In this document: piece by piece, positions 50,987-59,069 of the stretch | Position numbering within the stretch: the first letter of the stretch is position 1 | Layout: each line of letters begins with the position of its first letter | Origin: Streptosporangium sandarakinum | GTDB lineage: Bacteria > Actinomycetota > Actinomycetes > Streptosporangiales > Streptosporangiaceae | Direction: 5' to 3' | DNA: 64,000 bases | Assembly (NCBI RefSeq): GCF_013409935.1 | Contig: NZ_JACCCO010000001.1 | Location: 3,100,001 to 3,164,000, forward strand | The notes under the pieces: generated by a model | The model's database searches: none | The model's input: only the letters and a program-made list of their open reading frames with translations | What the model was told of the DNA's origin: nothing | Program-made: the position numbers and the translations under genes

Positions 50987-52480
50987 ATGACTGGTAGCTC
51001 TACGCGCAACACCGCCTCCCGGCGGATGCGGCAACTGCTAGGGCGGCTCGCGGCCCAGGTGGGAGGTTCCGCCCGGCTTCAGGTGATCGCCATCCTGGCC
51101 TGCGTGCTCGCCCTGGACGCGGCGGACAAGGGCACCATCGGCGCAGTCGCTCCGGACCTCAGACGGGACCTCGGCATTGACGACACGGGGATCGGAGCCC
51201 TGGTCGCGGTCTCGTCCGGAGCCAGCGCACTGGCGGCGATCCCGGTGGGCTGGCTGACCGACCGGGTGAACCGCGTCCGGCTGCTGGCCGGGAGCATCCT
51301 GCTGTGGAGCATGGCCATGGCGATCAGCGCCCTGGCCGACTCCTTCCAGGTGCTGTTGTTCTCCCGGATGGCCATGGGGGCCGTCACCGCGACCACCGGA
51401 CCGACGCTGGCCTCCCTGGTCGGAGACTACTTCCCGCTCTCCGAGCGAGGACGCATGTACGGTTTCATCCTCGCCGGGGAGATGCTGGGCTCGGGCCTCG
51501 GCTTGATCGTGCTCGGCGATCTGGCTTCCTGGACGTCCTGGCGCACCTCCCTCTGGGTTCTCGCGCTCATCGGGCTCGGGCTGCTCTACGTGGTGGCGCG
51601 CCGGCTTCCCGAACCGGAGCGCGGTGGTGGAAGCCGGACGCGCACGGCCGGGGAGCGGCACGAGCGCCGAGAGCACGACGGCGGCGAGGCGGGGACGGCG
51701 GGCGAGGAGCCTCCCCAGCGGAACGACCTGGTCTACGAGACGATCCGGCGGCGGGCGATCGAACCCCAGACCGCGCTGATCCTCAAGCACGATCCCGCCC
51801 GCATGTCCCTGCGGCAGGCGGTGGTCTACGTCCTGCGTGTCCCCACCAACCGGATCATGATCGTCGCCTCCGCCGTCGGCTACTTCTTCTTCTCGGGCCT
51901 GCGCACCTTCACCGTCGAGTTCGTCACCCGGCACTACGGACTGAGCAGGGTCGCGGTGAGCGGGCTGATCCCGATCATCGGCATCGGCGCCCTCGCCGGC
52001 GTGCTGAGCGCGGGGCCGCTGTCCGACCGGCTGACGGAACGCGGCCATCTCAGCGGCCGGGTGCGCATGCCCGCGGCCGCCTACATCGTCTCGGCCGCGC
52101 TGTTCCTTCCCGCGATAACGACCACGACCGTGGCGATGGCGATCCCCCTGTACACGGCGGCGGCGTTCTGCCTGGCCGCGACGAACCCCCCTCTGGACGC
52201 CGCCCGCCTGGATGTGATGCATTTCCGGCTCTGGGGACGCGCGGAAAGCGTCCGCACGTTCCTGCGCATGAGCTCCGAGGCGAGCGCCCCCGTGCTGTTC
52301 GGCGCGGTGACCGATGCGCTCGGCGGTGGCGCGGGCCGGGCCGATGGCCTGAAGTACACCTTCCTCATCATGCTGGTCCCGCTGGTCGCCAACGGACTCA
52401 TCCTCTTCACCGCGGGACGAACCTACCCCCGGGACGTCGCGACCGCCATGGCCTCGGAGGCGCGCACGCGTACGGGTTAG
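50987..52480 (+). CDS. MFS transporter
   Basis: A 497-residue MFS protein of twelve helices. The first half has the MFS motif A 'GWLTDRVNRVRLL' between helices 2 and 3, 'LFSRMAMGAVTATTGPTLASLVGDYFPLSERGRMYGF' follows, and a 50-residue Arg/Glu-rich loop separates the halves. The second half begins 'LRVPTNRIMIVASAVGYFFFSGLRTFTVEFVTRHYGL', and motif A recurs as 'GPLSDRLTERGHLSGRVRM'. ATG 50987. The end overlaps a TTAGACT that may be the -10 of the next transcript. The substrate is unknown. Confidence 0.83.
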   Translation: MTGSSTRNTASRRMRQLLGRLAAQVGGSARLQVIAILACVLALDAADKGTIGAVAPDLRRDLGIDDTGIGALVAVSSGASALAAIPVGWLTDRVNRVRLLAGSILLWSMAMAISALADSFQVLLFSRMAMGAVTATTGPTLASLVGDYFPLSERGRMYGFILAGEMLGSGLGLIVLGDLASWTSWRTSLWVLALIGLGLLYVVARRLPEPERGGGSRTRTAGERHERREHDGGEAGTAGEEPPQRNDLVYETIRRRAIEPQTALILKHDPARMSLRQAVVYVLRVPTNRIMIVASAVGYFFFSGLRTFTVEFVTRHYGLSRVAVSGLIPIIGIGALAGVLSAGPLSDRLTERGHLSGRVRMPAAAYIVSAALFLPAITTTTVAMAIPLYTAAAFCLAATNPPLDAARLDVMHFRLWGRAESVRTFLRMSSEASAPVLFGAVTDALGGGAGRADGLKYTFLIMLVPLVANGLILFTAGRTYPRDVATAMASEARTRTG

Positions 52481-52488
52481 ACTGGGCG

Positions 52489-52753
52489 CAACGCGATGAC
52501 GGAGACGAGTAGTCCCGGGATCACGCGGGTCAGAGAGCCGCCGGTAGCTGCGAAGGCGGTCCCGCGCCCCGGGGTGAAGACCCTCCCGAGTGCGGGGAGG
52601 AACGGCGATCCCGCCCAATGCCCCGCCGGCCGGCCCCCGTGATCGGGCCGCGATGAGGCCGCCGCCCAGGCGGCGGCGAAAGTGCGGTGGCACCGGGAGC
52701 ACCCTTCTCCCCCGCACTCCCAAGGGATCCGCTCATATTCCACAAGGAGTGTG
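52489..52753 (+). promoter_or_regulatory. translational T-box riboswitch, specifier GAC (Asp)
   Basis: A complete T-box leader. Stem I: lower helix GGAG (52501-52504)/CTCC (52583-52586), AGTA of the specifier loop at 52508-52511, CCCGGG (52514-52519)/CCCGGG (52568-52573), GCGGG (52525-52529)/CCCGC (52561-52565), AGAGAG (52532-52537), CCGCC/GGCGG and apical GGTAGCTGCGAA. The specifier after TGAA is GAC (52579-52581). Antisequestrator: AGTGCGG (52681-52687), bulge TGGCACC (52688-52694), GGGAG/CTCCC, CCGCACT (52712-52718). Alternative sequestrator: CGCACTCC (52713-52720) pairs with GGAGTGTG (52746-52753), hiding the Shine-Dalgarno and start. Uncharged tRNA-Asp would therefore switch translation on. 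Confidence 0.85.
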
Positions 52754-54040
52754 ATGATCTCTTGTATCCTCGCCGCCGACCTGCCCGCGCACGTCGGCCG
52801 CACCGTACGGATCGCCAGCTGGCTGCACCGCCGCCGCGAGCTGAAATCCGTGTCGTTCCTGGTGGTCAGGGACCGTTCCGGCCTCGCCCAGGTCGTGCTG
52901 CGCGAGCCGGTCCACCTGGCCGAGGAGACCGTCGTCGAGGTCACCGGGACCGTCGCCGCCAGCCCGCAGGCCCCCGGCGGGGCCGAGCTGGCCGACCCGG
53001 TGATCGACGTGCTCTCCGCGCCGGTCGAGCCGCCTCCCTTCGACCTGTACCGGCCCGTCGTCTCCGGCACGCTGCCCACGGTCCTCGACCACGCGCCGGT
53101 GGCGCTGCGGCACCCTCGGCTGCGGGCGCCGTTCGAGATCGCCGCCGCCGGGGTCGCCGGATTCCGGGCCACCCTGGACGGGCTCGGGTTCGTCGAGACG
53201 TCGACCCCGAAGATCGTGGCCTCGGCCACGGAGTCGGGCGCCAACGTCTTCGGCATCGACTACTTCGGCCGGCCCGCCTTCCTGGCCCAGTCCCCGCAGT
53301 TCTTCAAGCAGGCCCTGGTCGGGGTGTTCGAGCGGGTCTACGAGGTCGGGCCGGTCTTCCGGGCCGAGCCGCACGACACCGCCCGGCACCTGGCGCAGTA
53401 CACGAGCCTGGACGCCGAACTGGGCTTCGTCCGCGACCACCGCGACGTCATGGCGGTGCTCACCCGCGCGCTCGGCGGCATGCACGCGGCCGTCGCCGAA
53501 CGCGCCGGGGCCGCCGTCGCCCTGCTGGGGATCGAGGTGCCGAAGGTCCCGGAGGAGATCCCGGCGATCGACTTCGCCGAGGCGCAGGAGCTCCTCGCCC
53601 GGCACACCGAGGAGGACCCGCGCGGCGAACCCGACCTGGCCCCCGCGCACGAGCGGTGGCTCGGCGAGTGGGCGCTGCGCGAGCACGGCTCGGAGTTCCT
53701 GTTCGTCACGGGCTACCCGATGGTCAAGCGGCCCTTCTACACCCACCCCGACCCGGCCGTGCCGGAGCGCTCACGCAGCTTCGACCTGCTCTTCCGGGGG
53801 CTGGAGCTGGTGACGGGCGGCCAGCGGCTGCACCTGCACGCCGACTACCTGGCCGCGCTCGCCGCCCGGGGCGAGGACCCGGCGGCGTACGAGGGGTACC
53901 TCGCGGCCTTCGCGCACGGCATGCCGCCGCACGGCGGCTTCGCCATCGGCCTGGAACGCTGGACCTCCCGCCTGACGGGCGCCGCCAACGTCCGCCAGAC
54001 CACCCTCTTCCCGCGCGACCTGCACCGCCTCAACCCGTGA
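52754..54040 (+). CDS. aspS: archaeal-type aspartyl-tRNA synthetase (possibly non-discriminating)
   Basis: A 428-residue class IIb synthetase. An N-terminal OB fold ('HVGRTVRIASWLHRRRELKSVSFLVVRDRSGLAQVVL') precedes the catalytic core: motif 1 'GFVETSTPKIVASATESGANVFGI', motif 2 'VFRAEPHDTARHLAQYTSLDAELGF', motif 3 'GGFAIGLERWTSRLTGAANVRQTTLFPRD'. The short length, without the bacterial GAD insert, marks the archaeal/eukaryal type. Such enzymes often charge both tRNA-Asp and tRNA-Asn. GTG 52751 or ATG 52754 is the start, both inside the sequestrator. The T-box specifier GAC supports AspRS over AsnRS. Confidence 0.85.
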   Translation: MISCILAADLPAHVGRTVRIASWLHRRRELKSVSFLVVRDRSGLAQVVLREPVHLAEETVVEVTGTVAASPQAPGGAELADPVIDVLSAPVEPPPFDLYRPVVSGTLPTVLDHAPVALRHPRLRAPFEIAAAGVAGFRATLDGLGFVETSTPKIVASATESGANVFGIDYFGRPAFLAQSPQFFKQALVGVFERVYEVGPVFRAEPHDTARHLAQYTSLDAELGFVRDHRDVMAVLTRALGGMHAAVAERAGAAVALLGIEVPKVPEEIPAIDFAEAQELLARHTEEDPRGEPDLAPAHERWLGEWALREHGSEFLFVTGYPMVKRPFYTHPDPAVPERSRSFDLLFRGLELVTGGQRLHLHADYLAALAARGEDPAAYEGYLAAFAHGMPPHGGFAIGLERWTSRLTGAANVRQTTLFPRDLHRLNP

Positions 54041-54209
54041 CGTCGTGACCGGCCGACCCGCGCCCCGCGGGCCGGCCGGTCCACGCGGTCCGCTCGGTCC
54101 ACGGCCGGAACCGTACGGCCCGGTCAGGACGACGGGGTGGTGGCGGTTCGAGGTCGCCGGTGGCGTTCCCTGCCGTACGGCCGGCCGCGGAGTGGGCGCC
54201 GCGGCAGGG

Positions 54210-55280
54210 TCAGCCGCGGGCTGAGGCGAAGGAGTAGTCGGTGTAGCCGTGCCCGCCGCCGCCGTAGTAGGTCGCGGGATCGGGGCGGTTCAGCGGCGCG
54301 CCGGTGCGCAGCCGTTCCACCAGGTCGGGATTGGCGAGGAAGGCCCGGCCGAAGGCGATGAGGTCGGCCCCGGCGGCGAGCCATCCCTCGGCGGCGGCCC
54401 GGCCGCCGTCGTCGGGGAACTCGCCCCCCGACCGCGGCGCCACCACCAGGGCGCCGGGCCAGGCAGCCCGGATCCGGGCGGCGAGCGGCGTGCCCGCCGC
54501 GACGCCCGCGAGGTGGAAATACGCCAGGCCGAGCGGGGCGAGGGCGGCGGCCAGCGCCGGGTAGACCAGTTCGAGGTCGTCCTCGGCGATGTCGTTGTGC
54601 GGGTCGCCCGGGGTGACGCGCAGCCCCACCCGGTCTCCGCCGACCGCCTCCGCCACGGCCGCGGCGAGTTCGACGGCGAAGCGGAGGCGGTCGCGCCCGT
54701 AGACGTCGCCGCGGTGGTTGGTGCCCGAGGCGAGGAACTGGTGGATCAGGTAGCCGTTGCCGCCGTGCAGCTCGACCCCGTCGAATCCGGCGTCGAGGGC
54801 CAGCCGGGCGGCGCGGGCGAAGTCGCCGATCGTCGCCCGCGTCTCGGCGGTGCTCAGCTCCCGGGGGACGGGCAGGTCCCGGTGCCCGCCGAGGGTGAAG
54901 ATCCGCCCGGCGGCCCGTACCGGCGACGGCGCCACGGGCCGCAGCCCGTTGACGCTCTCGTGGCCGATGCGGCCGGCGTGCATGAGCTGGGCGAAGATCC
55001 GGCCGCCGGCCGCGTGCACCGCGTCGGTCACCGCCCGCCACGCCCTGACCTGCTCGGCGGTGTGCAGGCCCGGGGTCCCCGGGTGACCCTGTCCGGCCTG
55101 GCTCGGCTGGGCGCCCTCGGAGACGATCAGTCCCGCGGTGGCCCGCTGCGCGTAGTACACGGCCGTCTCCGCCGCGGGCACCCCGCGGTGGTCGGCGCGG
55201 CTGCGGGTCATCGGTGACATCACCAGCCGGTTGGGCAGGCGGAGCCGTCCCAGCCGCGCGGGCTCGAACAGGTCTGGCAT
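54210..55280 (-). CDS. Old Yellow Enzyme-family NADH:flavin oxidoreductase
   Basis: A 356-residue FMN-dependent TIM-barrel ene-reductase: 'LPNRLVMSPMTRSRAD', 'GLIVSEGAQPSQAGQGHPGTPGLH', 'FAQLMHAGRIGHESVNG', 'AGFDGVELHGGNGYLIHQFLASGTNHRGDVYGRDRLRFAVELAAAV' (with H-x-x-N and the Y-G-G/R-D-R region) and 'GADLIAFGRAFLANPDLVERLRTG'. It is the YqjM/classical OYE type that reduces activated C=C bonds. ATG 55280 follows GGAAGGG. It lies 80 bp after the TPR gene on the same strand, so it may belong to the peptide operon; it could equally be a separate detoxification enzyme. Confidence 0.88.
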   Translation of the reverse strand: MPDLFEPARLGRLRLPNRLVMSPMTRSRADHRGVPAAETAVYYAQRATAGLIVSEGAQPSQAGQGHPGTPGLHTAEQVRAWRAVTDAVHAAGGRIFAQLMHAGRIGHESVNGLRPVAPSPVRAAGRIFTLGGHRDLPVPRELSTAETRATIGDFARAARLALDAGFDGVELHGGNGYLIHQFLASGTNHRGDVYGRDRLRFAVELAAAVAEAVGGDRVGLRVTPGDPHNDIAEDDLELVYPALAAALAPLGLAYFHLAGVAAGTPLAARIRAAWPGALVVAPRSGGEFPDDGGRAAAEGWLAAGADLIAFGRAFLANPDLVERLRTGAPLNRPDPATYYGGGGHGYTDYSFASARG

Positions 55281-55360
55281 GGCGCGTCCCTTCCGCGGGT
55301 CGTTCTCGGGGCCCACGCCGGCCGTGGGTCGTTCCCGGGCCGGCGCGTCGGCACGTCGGC

Positions 55361-57493
55361 TCAGGCCGGCACGTCGGCCGCGGCGGGCTCGCCCAGCGCC
55401 GCCCGGCAGGCGCCCAGCCGTTCCCGGCTGTCCTCGTCGCCGGTCGCGGCCAGCACGATCTCGTAGTCGGCGGCGGCCTCGGCGTAGCGGCCCGACTCCT
55501 GGTGGACGACGGCCCGGTTGAACCGCATCTCGGGCGTGCCGCCCAGCTCGACCGCCCGGTCCAGGTCGTGGGCGGCTCCGGCGAGGTCCCCGGCCGCGTA
55601 GGCGAGTTCGCCGCGCAGCGCCCACGCCTCGGCGAGCCGCTCGTCGCGGCCGATCGCGGCCGACAGCGCCTCGCGGGCCGCGTCGGGGTCGTCCCGCTCG
55701 GCGAGCAGCCGGCCCTTCAGGCACAGCAGGTGGGCGTTGTCCGGCGCGAGCTCCAGCCCCTCGGTGACGTCCCGCCAGGCGGCGTCGGTCTCCCCCAGGT
55801 CGCACAGCAGCCCGGCGCGGTTCACCCGGGCGTCGAGGTGGGCGGGGTCGAGTTCGAGGGTGTAGCCGAAGTCGGCCAGCGCCCCGCGCACGTCGCCGAG
55901 TTCGAGGCGGGCGTCGCCGAGGTTGTAGTACGCCTCGGGGAACGGCGGCGACAGGCGCAGCGCGCGCTCGTAGGCGGCGATGGCCTCCTCGTCGCGGCCG
56001 AGGCGCCGCAGGATGTTGCCGACGTTGAAGTGGTGCTCGGGGAAGTCGGGGTCGAGCTCGACGACCGCGAGGTAGTCGCTCAGCGACTCCTCCAGCCTGC
56101 CCATCATGCCGAGGACCTGCGCGCGGTTGTAGCGCAGCACCGCGCGGTGCAGGGCGTGCTCGCCGGGTTCCAGCTCCCGGTCCAGCCGGGCCATGCCGTC
56201 CTCCAGCATCCGCAGCGCCTCGTCCGCCCGCTTCTGGCGCACCTCGACCAGCGCGAGCCCGTTGTGGCCGAAGACCGAGTGGAAGGCCCGCTTCTTCGGG
56301 TCCTCCACCAGGGAGGCGATCGCGATGGACATGTTCATCCATATCCGCGCCCGCTGGTAGTCGCGCCGCGGCTCGGGGTAGTGCCGGGCGTACAGCATGG
56401 CGGTGCTGTAGGCCAGCTCCATGTGGACGATGGGGTCGGTGCTGACGGCCCGCGCCTCGTCGTAGATGGTCATCGCCTCGTCGGCCCGGCCGAGGGAGGC
56501 GAGCGTGGTGCTGGTGGCGTTGGTGAAGTGCCACCACAGCTCCTCCTGCGTCGACCGGTCCACCAGCGCCCTGCCGCGCAGTCCCAGGTCGGCGGCGGCC
56601 TGGTAGAGGCCGATGCCCCGGCAGTGGTCCATCGCCAGGCGCAGGGCGGCCAGCCCGGCGCCGGACGGGTCGGTGCCGTGCTCGGCGTGGTACGGGATCG
56701 CGCCCAGCGACAGGGAGAACTCGCCCCGGCCGGCCAGCGCCGCCGCCCGCTCGTCGTGCAGCCGCGCACGCTCGGCGGCGGGCAGCGCCTCGTAGGCGGC
56801 GAGCAGCAGCGGGTCGTCGTCGGTGCAGTCGCCCTCGACGTAGGCGCGCGCGGCGGCCGGCGCGTCCACGGCCCCGGCGTCCGGAGCGGCGGAGGTCAGG
56901 GCGGTGGCGGGAGCGTCCACCGGTACGGCGTGGCGCGCGAGGACGCGCGCCAGTGAGATCGTGACCTCGCCCGGCGGGTCGGGGACCGGCTCGGGCCCGG
57001 TGCCGACGACGACGGTCAGCCCGTCCAGGTCGCCGCGGCGCAGCAGCACGGCGACGAGCTCCTGGTCGGTCGGGTCGGCGTGGTGCACGTTCTCGAAGAC
57101 GAGGGTGCGGGGCCCTCCGCCGAGTGCCGCCAGGTGGTCGCGCAGCAGCTCGGCCAGGCCGTTGGAGATGTTCAGGGTGTGCAGCCGGGAGTAGAAGCGG
57201 GTGCGCTCCCCCTTGCCGGCCTGCCACTCCAGCGAGGTCCACGCGGGCGGCACCAGGCGGGCCAGCTCCGGGGTGCTGGTCAGGATCTCGATGTTGTGCG
57301 CGGGCCCCAGCTCGGGCCAGCGCTCCAGCGCCTCCGGCGCGATCGCCCGCATCAGCGTGCCGGCCGCCGTGTACGGCCCGCGCAGCCGCCGGTGGGCGTC
57401 GAGCACCATCAGCACCGGCGGCAGGTCGAGTCCTTCCCGCAGCAGGTCGCGGTCGCGGCGCCGGGCGGCCCGGATCCAGTGGTGGTTACCCAT
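55361..57493 (-). CDS. TPR protein with degenerate STAND/AAA-like N-terminus
   Basis: A 710-residue cytosolic protein. The first ~190 residues resemble the ATPase part of LuxR/MalT-type STAND regulators ('TLVFENVHHADPTDQELVAVLLRRGDLDGLTVVVGTG', a Walker B-like strand with ENVHHADP), but there is no G-x4-G-K-S/T loop, so ATP use is doubtful. Residues from about 260 form at least ten TPR-like repeats ('PEHHFNVGNILRRLGRDEEAIAAYERALRLSPPFPEAYYNLGDARLELGD...'). It starts 12 bp after the metalloprotease stop, GAAAGGG before ATG 57493, so it is in the peptide operon. There is no HTH. It may bind the peptide or a partner protein. Confidence 0.78.
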   Translation of the reverse strand: MGNHHWIRAARRRDRDLLREGLDLPPVLMVLDAHRRLRGPYTAAGTLMRAIAPEALERWPELGPAHNIEILTSTPELARLVPPAWTSLEWQAGKGERTRFYSRLHTLNISNGLAELLRDHLAALGGGPRTLVFENVHHADPTDQELVAVLLRRGDLDGLTVVVGTGPEPVPDPPGEVTISLARVLARHAVPVDAPATALTSAAPDAGAVDAPAAARAYVEGDCTDDDPLLLAAYEALPAAERARLHDERAAALAGRGEFSLSLGAIPYHAEHGTDPSGAGLAALRLAMDHCRGIGLYQAAADLGLRGRALVDRSTQEELWWHFTNATSTTLASLGRADEAMTIYDEARAVSTDPIVHMELAYSTAMLYARHYPEPRRDYQRARIWMNMSIAIASLVEDPKKRAFHSVFGHNGLALVEVRQKRADEALRMLEDGMARLDRELEPGEHALHRAVLRYNRAQVLGMMGRLEESLSDYLAVVELDPDFPEHHFNVGNILRRLGRDEEAIAAYERALRLSPPFPEAYYNLGDARLELGDVRGALADFGYTLELDPAHLDARVNRAGLLCDLGETDAAWRDVTEGLELAPDNAHLLCLKGRLLAERDDPDAAREALSAAIGRDERLAEAWALRGELAYAAGDLAGAAHDLDRAVELGGTPEMRFNRAVVHQESGRYAEAAADYEIVLAATGDEDSRERLGACRAALGEPAAADVPA

Positions 57494-57505
57494 GGTGCGT
57501 CCCTT

Positions 57506-58801
57506 TCAGGTGATGACGTGTTCGAGCCGCTGTCTCCGGTCGCGGTATCGCTCCCGGGCCGCCACCCAGGCGAGAACGACGAGCTGCGCGAGGATGAATC
57601 CGCAGAAGACGAGCGAGTCCAGCAGCTCCGGCCAGGACGCGCCGTGGCCGGTGAACCGGCCGAGGATCCCGGTGAACATCTGGTAGACGATCGGGGCGAC
57701 CGCGACGAGGAACGTGGTCAGGCTCACCGTGTAGCCGGCGACGATCAGCCAGGAGTACCACCGGGCGACGCGCCGGTCCGTGGGGTGCCAGTCGGACTCC
57801 TCGACGAGCCGGTCGCGCCGGCCGAGCAGCCGGTTCACCCGGTTGGCCAGCATCTGCCGGGCCGTGGTGTGCAGGTCGACGCAGCCGAGCGCGGTGGAGA
57901 CGAGGACGTAGAGGTCGGTGCGGAGGTACAGGGAGAACTGCCAGAGGATGCGGAGCAGTACGGCGAACGCGAACGCCAGGCAGAACCTCCCGGCGAAGGA
58001 GAGCGCGCCCCCCGGCTGCCTGGTGAGGTCGGCCGCGATCGTCAGGGCCGCCATCACGACCACGTCCGCCAGCATCCCGGCCACGATCGGCAGGTACCGT
58101 TTCCGCCGGGGCACCGCGACCAGCCCGTCCAGCGACGTCTCCAGCACGACGAAGTAGAACCTGCGGGAGATCCGCAGGCTGGAGCGCAGGCCCAGCCGCC
58201 GCCCGGCGAGCGCGTGGAAACTCTCGTGCAGCAGCAGCTGCGGGATGGCCACGACGAACAGCGCCGCCTGGATGACGGTGTAGTAGTCGGTGAAGAAGAC
58301 GTTGCGGTAGCTCGGCACCAGGTCGGGCCGGCGCGCCATCGCGACCAGCGCCCATCCGACGACGGCCGCGTAGCAGGTCCAGGCGGGGACGGAGAAGAGG
58401 GCCGCGCCGAGCCGCCGCCAGCGAACCGGCCGGTCCGCGGTGTACGGCGCGCCGGGATCGTCGACCGCGCCGGGTTCACGGGCCTCGCCGGCCTCGCCGG
58501 TCTCGCCGGCCTCGCGGACGAATCCGAGCTCGCCGAGCGCCGCGACCAGGTCGTCGATGTCGGGGTCCTCGTGGTAGCGCTCGGCGTACCAGGCGGCCGC
58601 CTCGCGCGGCGGAAGTCCCTCCTGGAGCCTGCGCAGCAGTTCGGCGCCGTCCGCCGGGAAGATCGCGTAGGAGTCGGTGTCCGGTCTGCCGACCGTCACC
58701 TCCTCGCCGTCCTCCAGGTAGACCAGGTGGTGCAGCGGGAGCGGCCGGTCGGGGTCGTAACGGGTCGCCGGGCCGCCGGTCACGGCCTCTGCGTCGGTCA
58801 A
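57506..58801 (-). CDS. PqqD-like domain fused to HExxH membrane metalloprotease
   Basis: A 431-residue protein from TTG 58801, preceded by GGGAGGG; the frame extends 32 residues further without a site. Residues 1-95 resemble a PqqD/RRE peptide-binding fold ('YLEDGEEVTVGRPDTDSYAIFPADGAELLRRLQEGLPPREAAAWYAERY...DIDDLVAALGELGFV'). Then come six or more membrane helices with 'AIPQLLLHESFHALAGRRLGLRS' (H-E-x-x-H) and a later 'IVAGMLADVVVMAAL' Asp, the layout of M50/YydH-like intramembrane proteases. It follows the 26-codon peptide gene and is the obvious candidate to cleave or export it. Confidence 0.82.
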   Translation of the reverse strand: MTDAEAVTGGPATRYDPDRPLPLHHLVYLEDGEEVTVGRPDTDSYAIFPADGAELLRRLQEGLPPREAAAWYAERYHEDPDIDDLVAALGELGFVREAGETGEAGEAREPGAVDDPGAPYTADRPVRWRRLGAALFSVPAWTCYAAVVGWALVAMARRPDLVPSYRNVFFTDYYTVIQAALFVVAIPQLLLHESFHALAGRRLGLRSSLRISRRFYFVVLETSLDGLVAVPRRKRYLPIVAGMLADVVVMAALTIAADLTRQPGGALSFAGRFCLAFAFAVLLRILWQFSLYLRTDLYVLVSTALGCVDLHTTARQMLANRVNRLLGRRDRLVEESDWHPTDRRVARWYSWLIVAGYTVSLTTFLVAVAPIVYQMFTGILGRFTGHGASWPELLDSLVFCGFILAQLVVLAWVAARERYRDRRQRLEHVIT

Positions 58802-58940
58802 CGGGCAGCCCTCCCAGGTGGCGTCGCGTGAGGGTGGTGTGCGAGGTCGTGCGGTGGGCGGGGCAGCGGGGCGGTGTGTCCCGCGACGGGATTCCACGGT
58901 GGCGGGTCCCGTGCGGTGGGGTTCCGCGGCGTGGGGCGGA

Positions 58941-58971
58941 GCGCCGGGTGCGGGCGTGCCGTACCCGGCGC
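58941..58971 (-). terminator. hairpin downstream of the peptide gene (attenuator)
   Basis: GCGCCGGGT (58941-58949) and ACCCGGCGC (58963-58971) pair perfectly around a 13-base loop. On the minus strand the hairpin begins 17 bases after the peptide stop codon and ends about 140 bases before the protease start. A read-through terminator here would keep the peptide mRNA in excess over the downstream genes, as in many peptide operons. Confidence 0.5.
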
Positions 58972-58988
58972 ACCGCCGGGAGCCGACG

Positions 58989-59069
58989 TCAGCTCACGTT
59001 CTTGTAGATCGAGCAGGCGGCGGCGGTCAGGCGGACCGGGCCGGCCTTACGGATCTTGATCTTCTTCAT
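58989..59069 (-). CDS. 26-residue peptide, candidate RiPP or signal precursor
   Basis: A short gene encodes a strongly basic head, MKKIKIRKAGPVRL, then TAAACSIYKNVS. ATG 59069 lies five bases after AGGAGGTG, the best ribosome site in the window, and the codons use G/C third positions. The tail has one Cys, two Ser, one Thr and one Tyr. It is followed by a hairpin and the PqqD-like/HExxH protease gene. These facts make it a likely precursor of a processed peptide. I do not recognise the family, and no lanthionine, radical-SAM, YcaO or P450 gene is in the window. Confidence 0.75.
   Translation of the reverse strand: MKKIKIRKAGPVRLTAAACSIYKNVS

Noticed and set aside
54210-57242. Single 1010-codon minus-strand protein
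   Set aside because: Its first part is the wrong frame of the TPR gene; only the C-terminal 356 residues (OYE) are real, with their own start at 55280.
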